Source: Gemmatimonadota bacterium
GTDB taxonomy: Bacteria > Gemmatimonadota > Gemmatimonadetes > Longimicrobiales > Gaopeijiaceae
Reading direction: 5' to 3'
DNA: 64,000 nucleotides
Assembly (NCBI GenBank): GCA_007121455.1
Contig: SKKN01000004.1
Span: 1-64,000 of the forward strand
The stretch's first letter is position 1, and each line of letters begins with the position of its first letter. Position numbers and translations under genes: made by a program. Below the pieces are notes generated by a model. The model saw only the letters and a list, made by a program, of their open reading frames with translations. It did not search any database and was not told the origin of the DNA. Shown piece after piece: positions 47,213 to 55,572 of the stretch.

Positions 47213-48163
47213 ATGCGGGGGACGGTTCTGAAGGATCCGCTGTCGATGCTGCGGGCGGGAACGGTGGTCATCGGGCTCCTCGTGGCCGGTGCCGTGTTCG
47301 GGCGGCCTACGGATGCGGCCGACGCGGCGACAGCCCCGCAGGGCGAGCCGGTGGCCGAGGACCGGGAGGTCATCCTCATCACGGGCTCCACGGGCGGACT
47401 CGGCCGTGAGGTGGCACTGGAGCTCGCCGGCACGGGAACCCATATCGTCGTTCACGGCCGGAACCAGGAGCGGGGGGAGGAGGTGGTGAGACAGATCGAG
47501 GAGGCGGGGGTGGGAAGCGCCCGCTTCTACGCTGCCGACCTCGCGTCCCTGGCCGAGGTTCGGGCCTTCGCGGACGCGATCCTGCGTGACTACGACCGCC
47601 TCGACGTGCTGGTGAACAACGCAGGGATCTGGCTCGACCAGGAAACACGGCAGCTCAGTCCCGATGGACACGAGCTCCACTTCCATGTGAACTACCTCTC
47701 CCACTACATGCTCACGCGCCTCCTCCTGCCATTGATCGAACGGAGTACACCTGCTCGGATCGTGAACGTCTCCTCCGTGGCGCAACGGCCGCTCGAGTTC
47801 GACGACCTGATGCTGGAACGCGACTACAGCGACTCCAGGGGATACGCGCAGAGCAAGCTCGCCCAGATCCTCTTCGCCTTCGACCTCGCCGAAGAGCTGG
47901 CGGGCACCGGGATCGGGGTCTTCGCCCTGCATCCCGCCACAATGATGGACACGGACATGGTTCTCTCCCGGGGTGCGGAGCCCCGTGCCTCCGTACGGGA
48001 AGGCATGGAATCGGTGGTTCGTGCAGTCAGGGCACCCGATCTGCAGAGTGGTCAGTACTTCAACGGGACCGCTGCCGCGGAGGCGAACGAGCAGGCGTAC
48101 GACGAGGAAGCGCGGGCACGACTCCGGAGGGTAAGCGAAGATCTCACCGGGGTGCCACGCTGA
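47213..48163 (+). CDS. Short-chain dehydrogenase/reductase, retinol-dehydrogenase-like, exported leader
   Basis: 316 residues. A 35-residue hydrophobic leader (LRAGTVVIGLLVAGAVFGRPTDA) precedes the SDR domain: VILITGSTGGLGREVALELAGTG, DRLDVLVNNAGIWL, RIVNVSSVAQRP and the catalytic YAQSKLAQILF. The R-N-x-E after the second strand (VHGRNQERGEEV) suggests NADP. The leader may anchor the enzyme to the membrane, as in the SDR at 20502. AGGAGGCCGGAG precedes the ATG. Substrate unknown; perhaps retinol- or polyprenol-like. It is divergent from DUF3006. Confidence 0.88.
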   Translation: MRGTVLKDPLSMLRAGTVVIGLLVAGAVFGRPTDAADAATAPQGEPVAEDREVILITGSTGGLGREVALELAGTGTHIVVHGRNQERGEEVVRQIEEAGVGSARFYAADLASLAEVRAFADAILRDYDRLDVLVNNAGIWLDQETRQLSPDGHELHFHVNYLSHYMLTRLLLPLIERSTPARIVNVSSVAQRPLEFDDLMLERDYSDSRGYAQSKLAQILFAFDLAEELAGTGIGVFALHPATMMDTDMVLSRGAEPRASVREGMESVVRAVRAPDLQSGQYFNGTAAAEANEQAYDEEARARLRRVSEDLTGVPR

Positions 48164-48210
48164 CCGGAGAACGCACACGGACGTTCCGCGCACGAGCCGG
48201 AGGCCGGGGC

Positions 48211-48780
48211 TTGACCGGGGACCGGGCTGCGGGTGTATTCTCCGCACGGCAACGACCCTGCGGAGGAGAGTTCCCTCTTCCCATCTGGAGGCAGCGCATC
48301 ACGGACGAAGCACCCCCTTCGGGAGAAGTCGAGCTCGACGGCCGACGCTGGGAGTGGGAGGCCCACCCCATTCCACCTCGCGAGGGCGAGCCGGCGCCCC
48401 TCCTCGGGTGGCACGAGTTCCGCTTTCGCCTCCAGGAAGATCCGGACCAGATGGCTCGGATCCGCGCGGGCGTACCTGCCGAGACGTGGTCGCCGGATAC
48501 CCTGAATCAGGTGCTCCGGGGCGCCAGAGAACGCATCTGGAGAGATGTCGACGGCCGCCTCTGGAAGGTGAAACGGACGGGATGGCCCGCGGCCGTCGGA
48601 GGTACGGCGAGACTGAAGGAGGGGGAAGCCGAAGCACCGCCGATTGTCCTCTTTCATCCGCTGGAAGACACCTCCGCCGAGCCGGCGCAATCTCCCGCCC
48701 GCGACCTCCCATCCCTCACAGGCGCATCGGACGAAGAGCTCCAGGCGCTCCTCACGCGGTCCCAGGAGGCAGATTCATGA
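48211..48780 (+). CDS. Unrecognised 189-residue protein coupled to a HugZ-like gene
   Basis: 189 residues from a TTG that follows GGAGGCCGGGGC. It appears cytoplasmic: GEVELDGRRWEWEAHPIPPREGE, GWHEFRFRLQEDPDQMARIRAG, RERIWRDVDGRLWKVKRTG, IVLFHPLEDTSAE, and a C-terminal tail LTGASDEELQALLTRSQ. It is rich in Trp and Arg. I know no family for it; the short basic-acidic pattern recalls small adaptor proteins. Its stop overlaps the next gene's ATG by four bases, so it is translated with the HugZ-like protein. Confidence 0.62.
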   Translation: MTGDRAAGVFSARQRPCGGEFPLPIWRQRITDEAPPSGEVELDGRRWEWEAHPIPPREGEPAPLLGWHEFRFRLQEDPDQMARIRAGVPAETWSPDTLNQVLRGARERIWRDVDGRLWKVKRTGWPAAVGGTARLKEGEAEAPPIVLFHPLEDTSAEPAQSPARDLPSLTGASDEELQALLTRSQEADS

Positions 48781-49595
48781 GCGAAGCCCCAGAACCGAAG
48801 CATCACGGATACACGTCGAGCGAATCCGAGCACCCGGAGGTCCCCGAGCCGACGTACGCGGAGCGGGCTCGCACCCTGCTCACGAAAGCGCAGGAAGGGA
48901 CGCTCGCGACCCACTCGCGAAGGCGGCCAGGCTATCCCTTTGCATCCCTCATGCCGTACGCCCTGGACTCCGCGGGACGTCCTCTGCTCCTCGTGAGCAC
49001 GCTCGCAGTGCATACACAGAACCTGAAGGAGGACGGACGGTCGTCGCTGCTCGTCGCCTCCCCCGATGCCGAAGACCGGAATCCACTCGCACTCGCGCGC
49101 GTCACCCTCCTCGGGCGGTGCCTTGCAGTACCTCCGGAAACGGAGGATGCAGGGGAGGCACGGAAGCTCTACCTCGACCGCCACGCCTCGGCACGCTACT
49201 GGGTCGACTATCCGGATTTCCAGTTTTGGCGAATGGATGTGGAGGAGGCGTATTACGTGGGTGGCTTCGGCGTCATGGGATGGGTGAGCGGAGACGAGTA
49301 CCGTGGAGCCGAGGCCGACCCTCTGACGGATCATGCCGCAGCGATCATTGACCACATGAACGAGGATCATGCCGATGCTCTCGAGCTCCTCGTTCGCTCG
49401 GAGGGGATCGAAGGGGTGGAGGAGGTCCGAATGAGCGCGGTCGACCGGCTGGGCTACCATCTGCGGCTGCGAACCGACGAGGGGATGCGCGGGATGCGCC
49501 TCGCCTTTCCGGACGAAGCCCGCACCCCGGCGAAGGTGCGGGAGTATCTCGTGGAGCAGGTCCGTGCGGCACGGGAGGGGGGGGCCAGCGCTTGA
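48777..49595 (+). CDS. HugZ-like pyridoxamine-phosphate-oxidase-fold protein (haem utilisation)
   Basis: 272 residues. Residues 25-150 form a split beta-barrel (RTLLTKAQEGTLATHSRRRPGYPFASLMPYALDSAGRPLLLVSTLAVHTQNLKEDGRSSLLV), with YWVDYPDFQFWRMDVEEAYYVGGFGVMGWVS, typical of HugZ/HutZ haem-degrading enzymes. The C-terminus has the DUF2470 domain (HAAAIIDHMNEDHADALELLVRSEGIEGVEEVRMSAVDRLGYHLRL), which contains HxxxH residues able to bind haem. AGGAGG precedes the ATG. Heme degradation is inferred from the family. Confidence 0.88.
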   Translation: MSEAPEPKHHGYTSSESEHPEVPEPTYAERARTLLTKAQEGTLATHSRRRPGYPFASLMPYALDSAGRPLLLVSTLAVHTQNLKEDGRSSLLVASPDAEDRNPLALARVTLLGRCLAVPPETEDAGEARKLYLDRHASARYWVDYPDFQFWRMDVEEAYYVGGFGVMGWVSGDEYRGAEADPLTDHAAAIIDHMNEDHADALELLVRSEGIEGVEEVRMSAVDRLGYHLRLRTDEGMRGMRLAFPDEARTPAKVREYLVEQVRAAREGGASA

Positions 49596-49627
49596 GGAGG
49601 GGCCAACCGGACCCGTGCAGCCGGACG

Positions 49628-50380
49628 TCAGCCCTCGGCGTCGAGCTCCCTGTCAATCTCCACGCGCGAATGGGGCGAAGAGGCGTCCCGCCACGGCGGG
49701 GGAGCGCCGAACTCGTACTCGCCCAGGATGAGTACGGGGGTGCCCTTCTCCAGAACCTCCCGACCGGTTTCGTCGAGCGTCCATCCCTCTCCCCATTCGT
49801 AGACCCACCGCGCATCACGCTCCAGGAGCCGGACGCAGGCATGGCTGGCAGGCTCGCCGGGGAGCGAGTACTGGTGGAAGGAGAGGCCGCGGGCGTTATG
49901 GAAGTTGTAGTACCACTCCAGATACCAATCGGGACTCACCGTGCTGTGCCGCCCCGGTGAGCGCCAGTTCAGGTGAAAGCGCCCCGCGGGCGTCGGGTGC
50001 TCCTCTCGCCCGGTGCTCACCGGTCCCCACCGCACGAGCCGGCCGTCCTTGTAGGCGCCGAACACCTGACTCGGTTGATGCACCACGAGAGCTTTTTCAT
50101 AGCCGACCAGGCCGGTCGCCTCAGAGGGGAGGGGGCTGTACTCCACTTCGTCGAGGTCCCACCGGTCCGGGACCACCATCGTCTCCAACCGGGCCAGGTG
50201 ATCCACGTCGACCCGATTCAGCTTCTCGAGGATCGCGAGCTCTTCCGATGAGTGTCGCTCCAGGAGATCCTCGGGCACGGGCTCCAGGGCAAACGAGAGC
50301 CCGCTGGAATCGGCGCCGAGACCGAGTCCATGGGCTTGCCCGAGTGGCAACGCGAGCAGGATGACGAGAGGAAGAAGCAT
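49628..50380 (-). CDS. L,D-transpeptidase (YkuD family)
   Basis: 250 residues. Signal peptide at 1-17 (LLPLVILLALPLGQAHG). The catalytic domain spans about 95-220: KALVVHQPSQVFGAYKDGRLVRWGPVSTGREEHPTPAGRFHLNWRS, then FHQYSLPGEPASHACVRLLERDARWVYEW, with the nucleophile Cys182 in SHACVRL and His169 upstream. It cross-links peptidoglycan stem peptides (3-3) or anchors lipoproteins. The ATG at 50380 begins the signal peptide; the frame opens upstream without a better start. Confidence 0.93.
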   Translation of the reverse strand: MLLPLVILLALPLGQAHGLGLGADSSGLSFALEPVPEDLLERHSSEELAILEKLNRVDVDHLARLETMVVPDRWDLDEVEYSPLPSEATGLVGYEKALVVHQPSQVFGAYKDGRLVRWGPVSTGREEHPTPAGRFHLNWRSPGRHSTVSPDWYLEWYYNFHNARGLSFHQYSLPGEPASHACVRLLERDARWVYEWGEGWTLDETGREVLEKGTPVLILGEYEFGAPPPWRDASSPHSRVEIDRELDAEG

Positions 50381-50484
50381 CTTGTGCCAGACCGGCTCCG
50401 CTGTGTGGGCAGGGGAAGAAGCCCCTCCATGAGGACCCGTGCGACACCTCCCGGTTCCATCCTTCGCGGTTAGCGGAGGGGGCG

Positions 50485-50500
50485 TGGCACGGCGGTTCGA
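50485..50500 (+). promoter_or_regulatory. Decayed sigma-54-like element in front of the DAG-kinase relic
   Basis: TGGCACGGCGGTTCGA has a perfect -24 box and correct spacing but the -12 GC reads CG. It lies 64 bases before the GTG of the broken gene. Weak and inferred. Confidence 0.25.
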
Positions 50501-50563
50501 TAGAAGGGCCCCACTCAGCGTGCACTCCCAGGTCCTGAGCCCCTTTCCCGAAGTGGAGCGATC

Positions 50564-50783
50564 GTGATTCCGGCGTTCCTCAACCCCGACGCCGGAACCG
50601 CTCCCCGCGGAGACGGGGGTGGAACTCGCAATTCTGCCGGCCGGAACCGTCAACCGCTTCGCCCGCGACATGGGGATCCCCTCGACCCCCCGCACGGCAC
50701 TGGACCTGGCGGCCGGGCCGGAAACGAGGTCGGTGGACGTAGGATACGTGAACGGGCAGTGGGAGTGCGCGAGCGGGACCTGA
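50564..50783 (+). pseudogene. Diacylglycerol-kinase-like gene relic with internal deletion
   Basis: The GTG at 50564 starts VIPAFLNPDAGTA, the usual N-terminus of bacterial DAG/sphingosine-kinase-like proteins. Then sequence is missing: in another frame it resumes with VELAILPAGTVNRFARDMGIP, TALDLAAGPETRSVDVGYVNGQW and stops at 50781-50783. The skipped part would hold the nucleotide-binding GGDGT motif and about 50 residues; the rest of the enzyme (about 200 residues) is absent. So it is a remnant, not a gene. The same region on the minus strand is not coding. Confidence 0.75.
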
Positions 50784-50880
50784 CCCTGGCGGGATTCGGG
50801 CAGAGGATCGAAGGCGGCAAGCCGAACCTCCACGTCGTGGTCGTCGGCCGGCACCCCCGCCTCCGCCTCCTCGCTGAAGG

Positions 50881-51816
50881 TCAGCGCCGGGCCACTCCGG
50901 TCCGGGTGCCACGTTGTGCGACCCACACTCCGCTGATGATGAGCAGGCCCCCCAGGATCGCGGCAATGCCGAGCCGTTCCCCGAGAAACAGGGCACCGGC
51001 GACCACAGCCACCAGGGGGATCAGGTACGTGACCAGAGTCGTGTTCGTTGCTCCCACCCGCTCGATCAGCGTGTAGAAGACGAGGAAGGCCGCTCCCGTC
51101 CCGAAGGCTCCGAGAGCCAGGACCGATCCCACGACGGGGAAAGTGAGGAGGCTCAGATCCGGCAGGGGATCCAGGAGGATGGCGGCCGGAAGCACCACGA
51201 TGAAGGCGGCGAGGACCTGCCCCGTCGCGATCGTCAGCGGCGAAGCGCTCCCGGAGACGCGGCGATTCGCATACACAGCACCGCTCGCATACATGAGGGT
51301 CGCGAGCACCACCACTCCGATGGCGATCAGCCGTCCCGGCTCGCCCGTGTCCGAGGCGACGGTGAGGCCCACCCCGCAGAGAGCGAGCCCGAGGCCCACC
51401 ACGCGAGCCGCGGTGAACCGCTCCAGCTTCACGGCGACGGAGACGATGAGGGTGAACGTCGGCACGGCTGCCATGAGGAGCGCCACCAGCCCCGAAGGCA
51501 GGAACTGCTGCGCCCATGCCGCCCCACTCCAGGGCACGGCGTTCGTGAGCACCCCGAGCAGGATCATCTGTTTCCAGAGATGGAACGAGCGAGGGAGCCA
51601 CTGACCGCGAATCCGAAGTACTGCAAGGAGCACGGCAGCCCCCACGGCGGTCCGGCCGACCACGATCCAGAGAGGCGCCAGTCCCCACAGGGCCACCTCG
51701 ATGAAGAAGAAGGAGAACCCCCACATCCCCGCGAGGGTCAGGAGGAGCGCGCCCTCCGAAGGGCCGAAGCCGCGAGGCCGAAGGACGGTGTCGGGCACCG
51801 GAGCCGACACCGTCAT
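50881..51816 (-). CDS. EamA/DMT-superfamily membrane transporter
   Basis: 311 residues in two EamA repeats, about ten helices: ALLLTLAGMWGFSFFFIEVALWGLAPLWIVVGRTAVGA, NAVPWSGAAWAQQFLPSGLVALLMAAVPTFTLIVSV in the first, and GVVVLATLMYASGAVYANRRVSGS, LVTYLIPLVAVVAGALFLGERLGIAAILGG in the second. Such proteins export metabolites or amino acids. Start at the ATG at 51816; the frame opens upstream (51876), but this overlaps the relic next door. It lies between two gene relics. Confidence 0.92.
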   Translation of the reverse strand: MTVSAPVPDTVLRPRGFGPSEGALLLTLAGMWGFSFFFIEVALWGLAPLWIVVGRTAVGAAVLLAVLRIRGQWLPRSFHLWKQMILLGVLTNAVPWSGAAWAQQFLPSGLVALLMAAVPTFTLIVSVAVKLERFTAARVVGLGLALCGVGLTVASDTGEPGRLIAIGVVVLATLMYASGAVYANRRVSGSASPLTIATGQVLAAFIVVLPAAILLDPLPDLSLLTFPVVGSVLALGAFGTGAAFLVFYTLIERVGATNTTLVTYLIPLVAVVAGALFLGERLGIAAILGGLLIISGVWVAQRGTRTGVARR

Positions 51817-51820
51817 CCCC

Positions 51821-52087
51821 TCATCCCTCGGACGGACCCACGACCGGAAGGAGGATCCGGAAGGTGGTTCCGGCACCGGGCCGGCTCTCCACCTCGATGT
51901 GTCCCCGGCAAGCCTTCACGATGGCGACCACATTGCTGAGGCCGAGCCCCGTTCCGGCACTTCCGGCCTTCGTCGTGAAGAAGGGGTCGAACATCCGTGC
52001 GAGCGTCTCACTTCCCATACCCTCTCCGCTGTCTACTACCGTGATCTCGAGGTTCAAGAACACCTGCTCGACCTGTTCGTGCCTGGA
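51821..52087 (-). pseudogene. Histidine-kinase ATPase-domain relic
   Basis: The C-terminal half of a sensor kinase: [71 protein letters not shown]. These are the G1 and G2 boxes of a HATPase_c domain. The start of the N-box (QVEQVFLNL) is joined directly to the G1 box ([11 protein letters not shown]), so about 25-35 residues between them are missing. An in-frame stop lies at 52088-52090. There is no sensor domain, dimerisation domain or partner response regulator nearby. Stop is five bases before the transporter ATG. Confidence 0.75.
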
Positions 52088-52278
52088 TCACTCTCGGCTC
52101 CCCATCCTTGGGCCGGCTGACGTGCATGAGCTGTGCCGTATGAGACCGCGCTCCCTTCGATCGGACACGAGCGTCTTTCTCTCATACCGGGCCTACCGCT
52201 AAACTGAGGGGACCGGCTCGCCGCTCCGGCAGGCGTCTATTCGCCGCATCCGAACGATTCCAGATCCGAGGTTCATCG

Positions 52279-53895
52279 ATGTTCGCTCGCTCCCTCTCCC
52301 TGCTGTGCCTTTGCGCGGTGCTTCACCTCGCTCCGCCCGCACATGGGCAGGAGATTCACGTCGGCCACGACGAGGTCGACCACGAGGCCGTCGACCATGG
52401 CGTGCCACTCTACGGAACGCTGGGGGCGCACAGCCGCTCCGTGACGACCTCCTCGGAACGCGCTCAGGCGTACTTCGACGAGGGTATGCAGCTCATGTAC
52501 GCCTTCGGCACGAGCACGGCGCGACGCTCCTTTCAGGCCGCTCGGCAAGAGGACCCGGAGTGTGCGATGTGCTGGTGGGGCGAGGCATGGTCCCTTTCCC
52601 CCTACCTGAACGGACGACCCGGGCCATCCGCCGAGCGAGAAGCCCGCGAGCGAATCCAGCGCGCTCGGGAGCTGGCTCCCGGCCGAACCGACGCCGCGGA
52701 GGAAGCGTTGATCGAAGCGATGGCCGTCCGCTTTTCGGAGGAGCCGGAGGAAGGGCGAGCGCACCTCGATTCCCTTTATGCCCAGGCGATGGAGGACGTC
52801 GCACGACGGTTCCCGGACGACCTGGACGTTCAGACCCTTCACGCCGAATCCCTGATGCTCCTCCGGCCCCGGCGAGGCCCCGTGGACCTCGCCGACCCTT
52901 CGGTGCGCGAGATCACCGACATCCTGGAGGAGGTCCTGGATCGGGACCTGAAGCATCCCGGAGCGTGTCACCTCTACATCCACCTCGTCGAGGCCTCCGC
53001 GGAGCCCGAACGGGCCGAGGCGTGCTCCGACCATCTGGCAGACGCGATCCCGGGGGCGAGCCACATCCAGCACATGCCCTCGCACATCTACATGACGATC
53101 GGACGGTACGGCGACGCCGTCAGAGGGAACCTACGGGCGCGACACGTCGACGAGCAGGCGGAGCATGGCGGGGTGCCAGGCATCTACCGGGCGCACAACC
53201 TCCACATGCTCGTCTTCGCCGCCGTCTTCGACGGTCAGAGCGCGATCGCGATCGACGGGGCCCGGGAGCTGGCGAGGATGTCGGAACCCCAGTCGTTCTA
53301 TCTGCCCCTCACCCTGGCGATCTTCGGGCGTTGGGACGATGTGCTTGCGCTCCACGAGCGGCCTCGGGACGAGTTCCGCGAGGGGATGTGGCACTGGGCG
53401 CGGGGAATGGCGCACCTGAGAACCGGCCTGCCGGGTTCGGCTGGGGACAACCTCCGGCTCCTCCGGCACATCGAAGCGGAGATCCCCAAAGACCGGAACT
53501 TCCGCTTCCACCCCCAGCGCGTGCTACTCTCGATCGCCGGTGGAATCCTCGAGGGCGAGCTCGAGGCAGCTCGAGGGGATGAGGAGGCGGCAATCCGGGT
53601 CCTCCAGGAAGCGATCGCTGCGCATGACGGACTGGTGTACGACGAACCCGCGCCCTGGCACCTCCCGCCCCGACTCACGCTCGGCGCCCTCCTGGTCGAT
53701 ATGGATCGCGCTGCAGAAGCGGAATCGGTCTACCGGAAAGCCCTCACGCACCACCCGAATCTCGGCTGGGCCCTCTTCGGGTTGGAGCAGGCGCTTCGCG
53801 CCCAGGGACGCGAGGCCGAAGCGGACGAAGCTGCACGAGAGTTCGAGGAGGCATGGGCCCGAAGCGACACCTGGCTCCGCAGTTCACGGTTCTGA
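52279..53895 (+). CDS. Secreted tetratricopeptide-repeat protein
   Basis: 538 residues. A signal peptide of 24 residues ends APPAHGQ. After about 50 residues come helical repeat units, TPR-like: SERAQAYFDEGMQLMYAFG, ARRSFQAARQEDPECAMCWWGEAWSLSPYLNG, ARERIQRARELAPG, and so on to AEAESVYRKALTHHPNLGWALFGLEQALRAQGREAEADEAAREFEEAW. It has a conserved GASHIQHMPSHIYMTIGRYGDAVRGN block, also present in the paralogue at 56491-58125 (SVPHALHMPSHIYVRLGEWEDVIEWN). Function unknown; a periplasmic scaffold or substrate-binding role is likely. Confidence 0.86.
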   Translation: MFARSLSLLCLCAVLHLAPPAHGQEIHVGHDEVDHEAVDHGVPLYGTLGAHSRSVTTSSERAQAYFDEGMQLMYAFGTSTARRSFQAARQEDPECAMCWWGEAWSLSPYLNGRPGPSAEREARERIQRARELAPGRTDAAEEALIEAMAVRFSEEPEEGRAHLDSLYAQAMEDVARRFPDDLDVQTLHAESLMLLRPRRGPVDLADPSVREITDILEEVLDRDLKHPGACHLYIHLVEASAEPERAEACSDHLADAIPGASHIQHMPSHIYMTIGRYGDAVRGNLRARHVDEQAEHGGVPGIYRAHNLHMLVFAAVFDGQSAIAIDGARELARMSEPQSFYLPLTLAIFGRWDDVLALHERPRDEFREGMWHWARGMAHLRTGLPGSAGDNLRLLRHIEAEIPKDRNFRFHPQRVLLSIAGGILEGELEAARGDEEAAIRVLQEAIAAHDGLVYDEPAPWHLPPRLTLGALLVDMDRAAEAESVYRKALTHHPNLGWALFGLEQALRAQGREAEADEAAREFEEAWARSDTWLRSSRF

Positions 53896-53928
53896 GGCCG
53901 CGCCCGCTGCCCCACCCGCATCAGGGCG

Positions 53929-53973
53929 CCCTGACCGCCGAGTCCGGCCGTGGTCTGGACTCGGCGGTCAGGG
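53929..53973. terminator. Strong 17-bp perfect hairpin between convergent genes
   Basis: CCCTGACCGCCGAGTCC pairs fully with GGACTCGGCGGTCAGGG over 17 bases around an 11-base loop (53946-53956). The M14 stop (53968-53970) lies in the right arm and the TPR stop is 34 bases to the left, so the stem can end both transcripts. It has no T-tract. Confidence 0.7.
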
Positions 53974-55572
53974 GACGGTCGCCGCAGGGAGCGGCGTCTC
54001 GGACATCAGCTTGTAGATGGGAATGAGAGGCGCCGCATGGCGTGCCGGGTCCTCCCGGTGCGCCTGCAGGTCGGCGAGCGGAAGGAGCGAGGTCATCTTG
54101 TTCCAGTAGACCGCGCTGTCCGTCGTCTCCGGCTCGAGCAGGTGAGCGACGACCCTCCCGAGCTGCTGCCCCGTTCGGACCACGTACGCGCCCCACGGGA
54201 ACTCCAGCTCCTCTTCCTGAACTGACCCCACTTCGACACGGACTGCCGCCCGGTGGTGGTTGTCGCTGTTCTCGAAACGGATCCCTTCGAGGGTATAGGT
54301 CTGGACCCTGAGCCTCACCGGCTCCACGAGGCGCTCCACCGCGATGTTGTGCCGGCGGAGAAGAGCCGCCGTCTCGGCCGCTTCGGCGGGAAGGAGATAG
54401 GCGTACGGGCGGTCCCGGTACAGGGTGCCCACGGGCTTCTTGAGGAACTCGGCATCCCTGACGGTGAGGAGCTCGTCGCCACCCGCCGGATTCTGGATCC
54501 GGTACGTCACCCGAAAGTCCTCCGGCTCCATCGTCTCCGCCACGGGGATCTGTCCTTCGGCACGGTCACCGAGCTCGATCGTCCGCCGTCGAGCTTCCTC
54601 CACCGTGGCGATGAGCGCGTCGCCGTGGTTCTGCGCGTACCCGAGCACGGTGGTGTAGGCGAGGATGCCGGTCTCCACCGCGACCGGCTTCTCATGCCAT
54701 TCCGCGAGCTCGAAGAGGATAGAGAGCTTGTTCGCGAGGCCCCCGTAGTTTCGTCCCATCCGGGGCGCGGCTCCTCCGCCGTACCAGCGATCTTCGTCGC
54801 CTCGCGCCCAGTAGAACGCCTCGAACCCGGCGGCCTCGAAGTTCCGGTCGATGAGCGGAAAGATCTCCTGGTCGGCCAGCTCGGTGAGGCTCGGGTCCGC
54901 CCCTGCCAAGCCGGCGGCTTGATAGAGGAGACTGTACGGATAAGCGCCTCCATACTGCACCGCCCCGCCATCATGCCCATCGACGAAAAGGTGCGGATCC
55001 CACTCGTTGATCACCCTTCCGATGTACGCGGCCATAGCCGGGTGCTCCAGCGCCATGTAATCCCGGTTCAGATCCGCACCGAGAGCGTTCAACCGACTGG
55101 CGGCTTCCAGTCCGTCCGGATTCTTCGAAGGCACCACGAGAACGATCAGGTCGTCGAGCATCCCGTTGAGCTCGGTCCCCCGTGTTCCCAGATCCCGGAT
55201 CATCAGGAGGAGAGATTCACGGAGCGTGTAGTTGAATCCGTGGACGTTCGCGCCGAGGACGAGGATCGGCTTCCCGGAGGCGTGCGCCTCCGCCGGTGAC
55301 GTGACCCGGGGCCGGCTGAACGTGGCGACGTACAGCTCACGGCCCTGGTGCGTCCGCCCGTAGCTCCCCAGGGCCATGTCGTGGGAGCCCGCCTTGACCT
55401 CCTTCAGGTACGCCACCATCTCGTCGTGACTCGTGTGCCGCTCGTATTCCGACACCTCGAGCGGAGTGCGCGGCTCCTGCGCCTGGGCAAGCGGCGGGGC
55501 GACCTGAGGTGCAAGAGCAAAGAGCAGTACGAGGAGGATGAGCCGGGTAGGCCCTGGGATGCAGTCGATCAT
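53968..55572 (-). CDS. M14-family carboxypeptidase-like protein with altered zinc motif
   Basis: 534 residues, signal peptide at 1-32 (ends PLAQAQ). The M14 fold is seen in GSYGRTHQGRELYVATFS, ILVLGANVHGFNYTLRESLLLMIRDL, VPSKNPDGLEAASRLNALGADLNRDYMALEHPAMAAYIGRVINEWDPHLFVDGHDGG, with His111 and His200 as zinc ligands. The HxxE glutamate is absent: the sequence reads H-G-F-N, so Asn114 replaces Glu. A later ILFELAEWHEKPVAVETG has candidate catalytic glutamates. A C-terminal beta domain follows. Activity is doubtful or shifted to a different metal geometry. The start is the ATG at 55572. Flanked by TPR paralogues. Confidence 0.85.
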   Translation of the reverse strand: MIDCIPGPTRLILLVLLFALAPQVAPPLAQAQEPRTPLEVSEYERHTSHDEMVAYLKEVKAGSHDMALGSYGRTHQGRELYVATFSRPRVTSPAEAHASGKPILVLGANVHGFNYTLRESLLLMIRDLGTRGTELNGMLDDLIVLVVPSKNPDGLEAASRLNALGADLNRDYMALEHPAMAAYIGRVINEWDPHLFVDGHDGGAVQYGGAYPYSLLYQAAGLAGADPSLTELADQEIFPLIDRNFEAAGFEAFYWARGDEDRWYGGGAAPRMGRNYGGLANKLSILFELAEWHEKPVAVETGILAYTTVLGYAQNHGDALIATVEEARRRTIELGDRAEGQIPVAETMEPEDFRVTYRIQNPAGGDELLTVRDAEFLKKPVGTLYRDRPYAYLLPAEAAETAALLRRHNIAVERLVEPVRLRVQTYTLEGIRFENSDNHHRAAVRVEVGSVQEEELEFPWGAYVVRTGQQLGRVVAHLLEPETTDSAVYWNKMTSLLPLADLQAHREDPARHAAPLIPIYKLMSETPLPAATVP

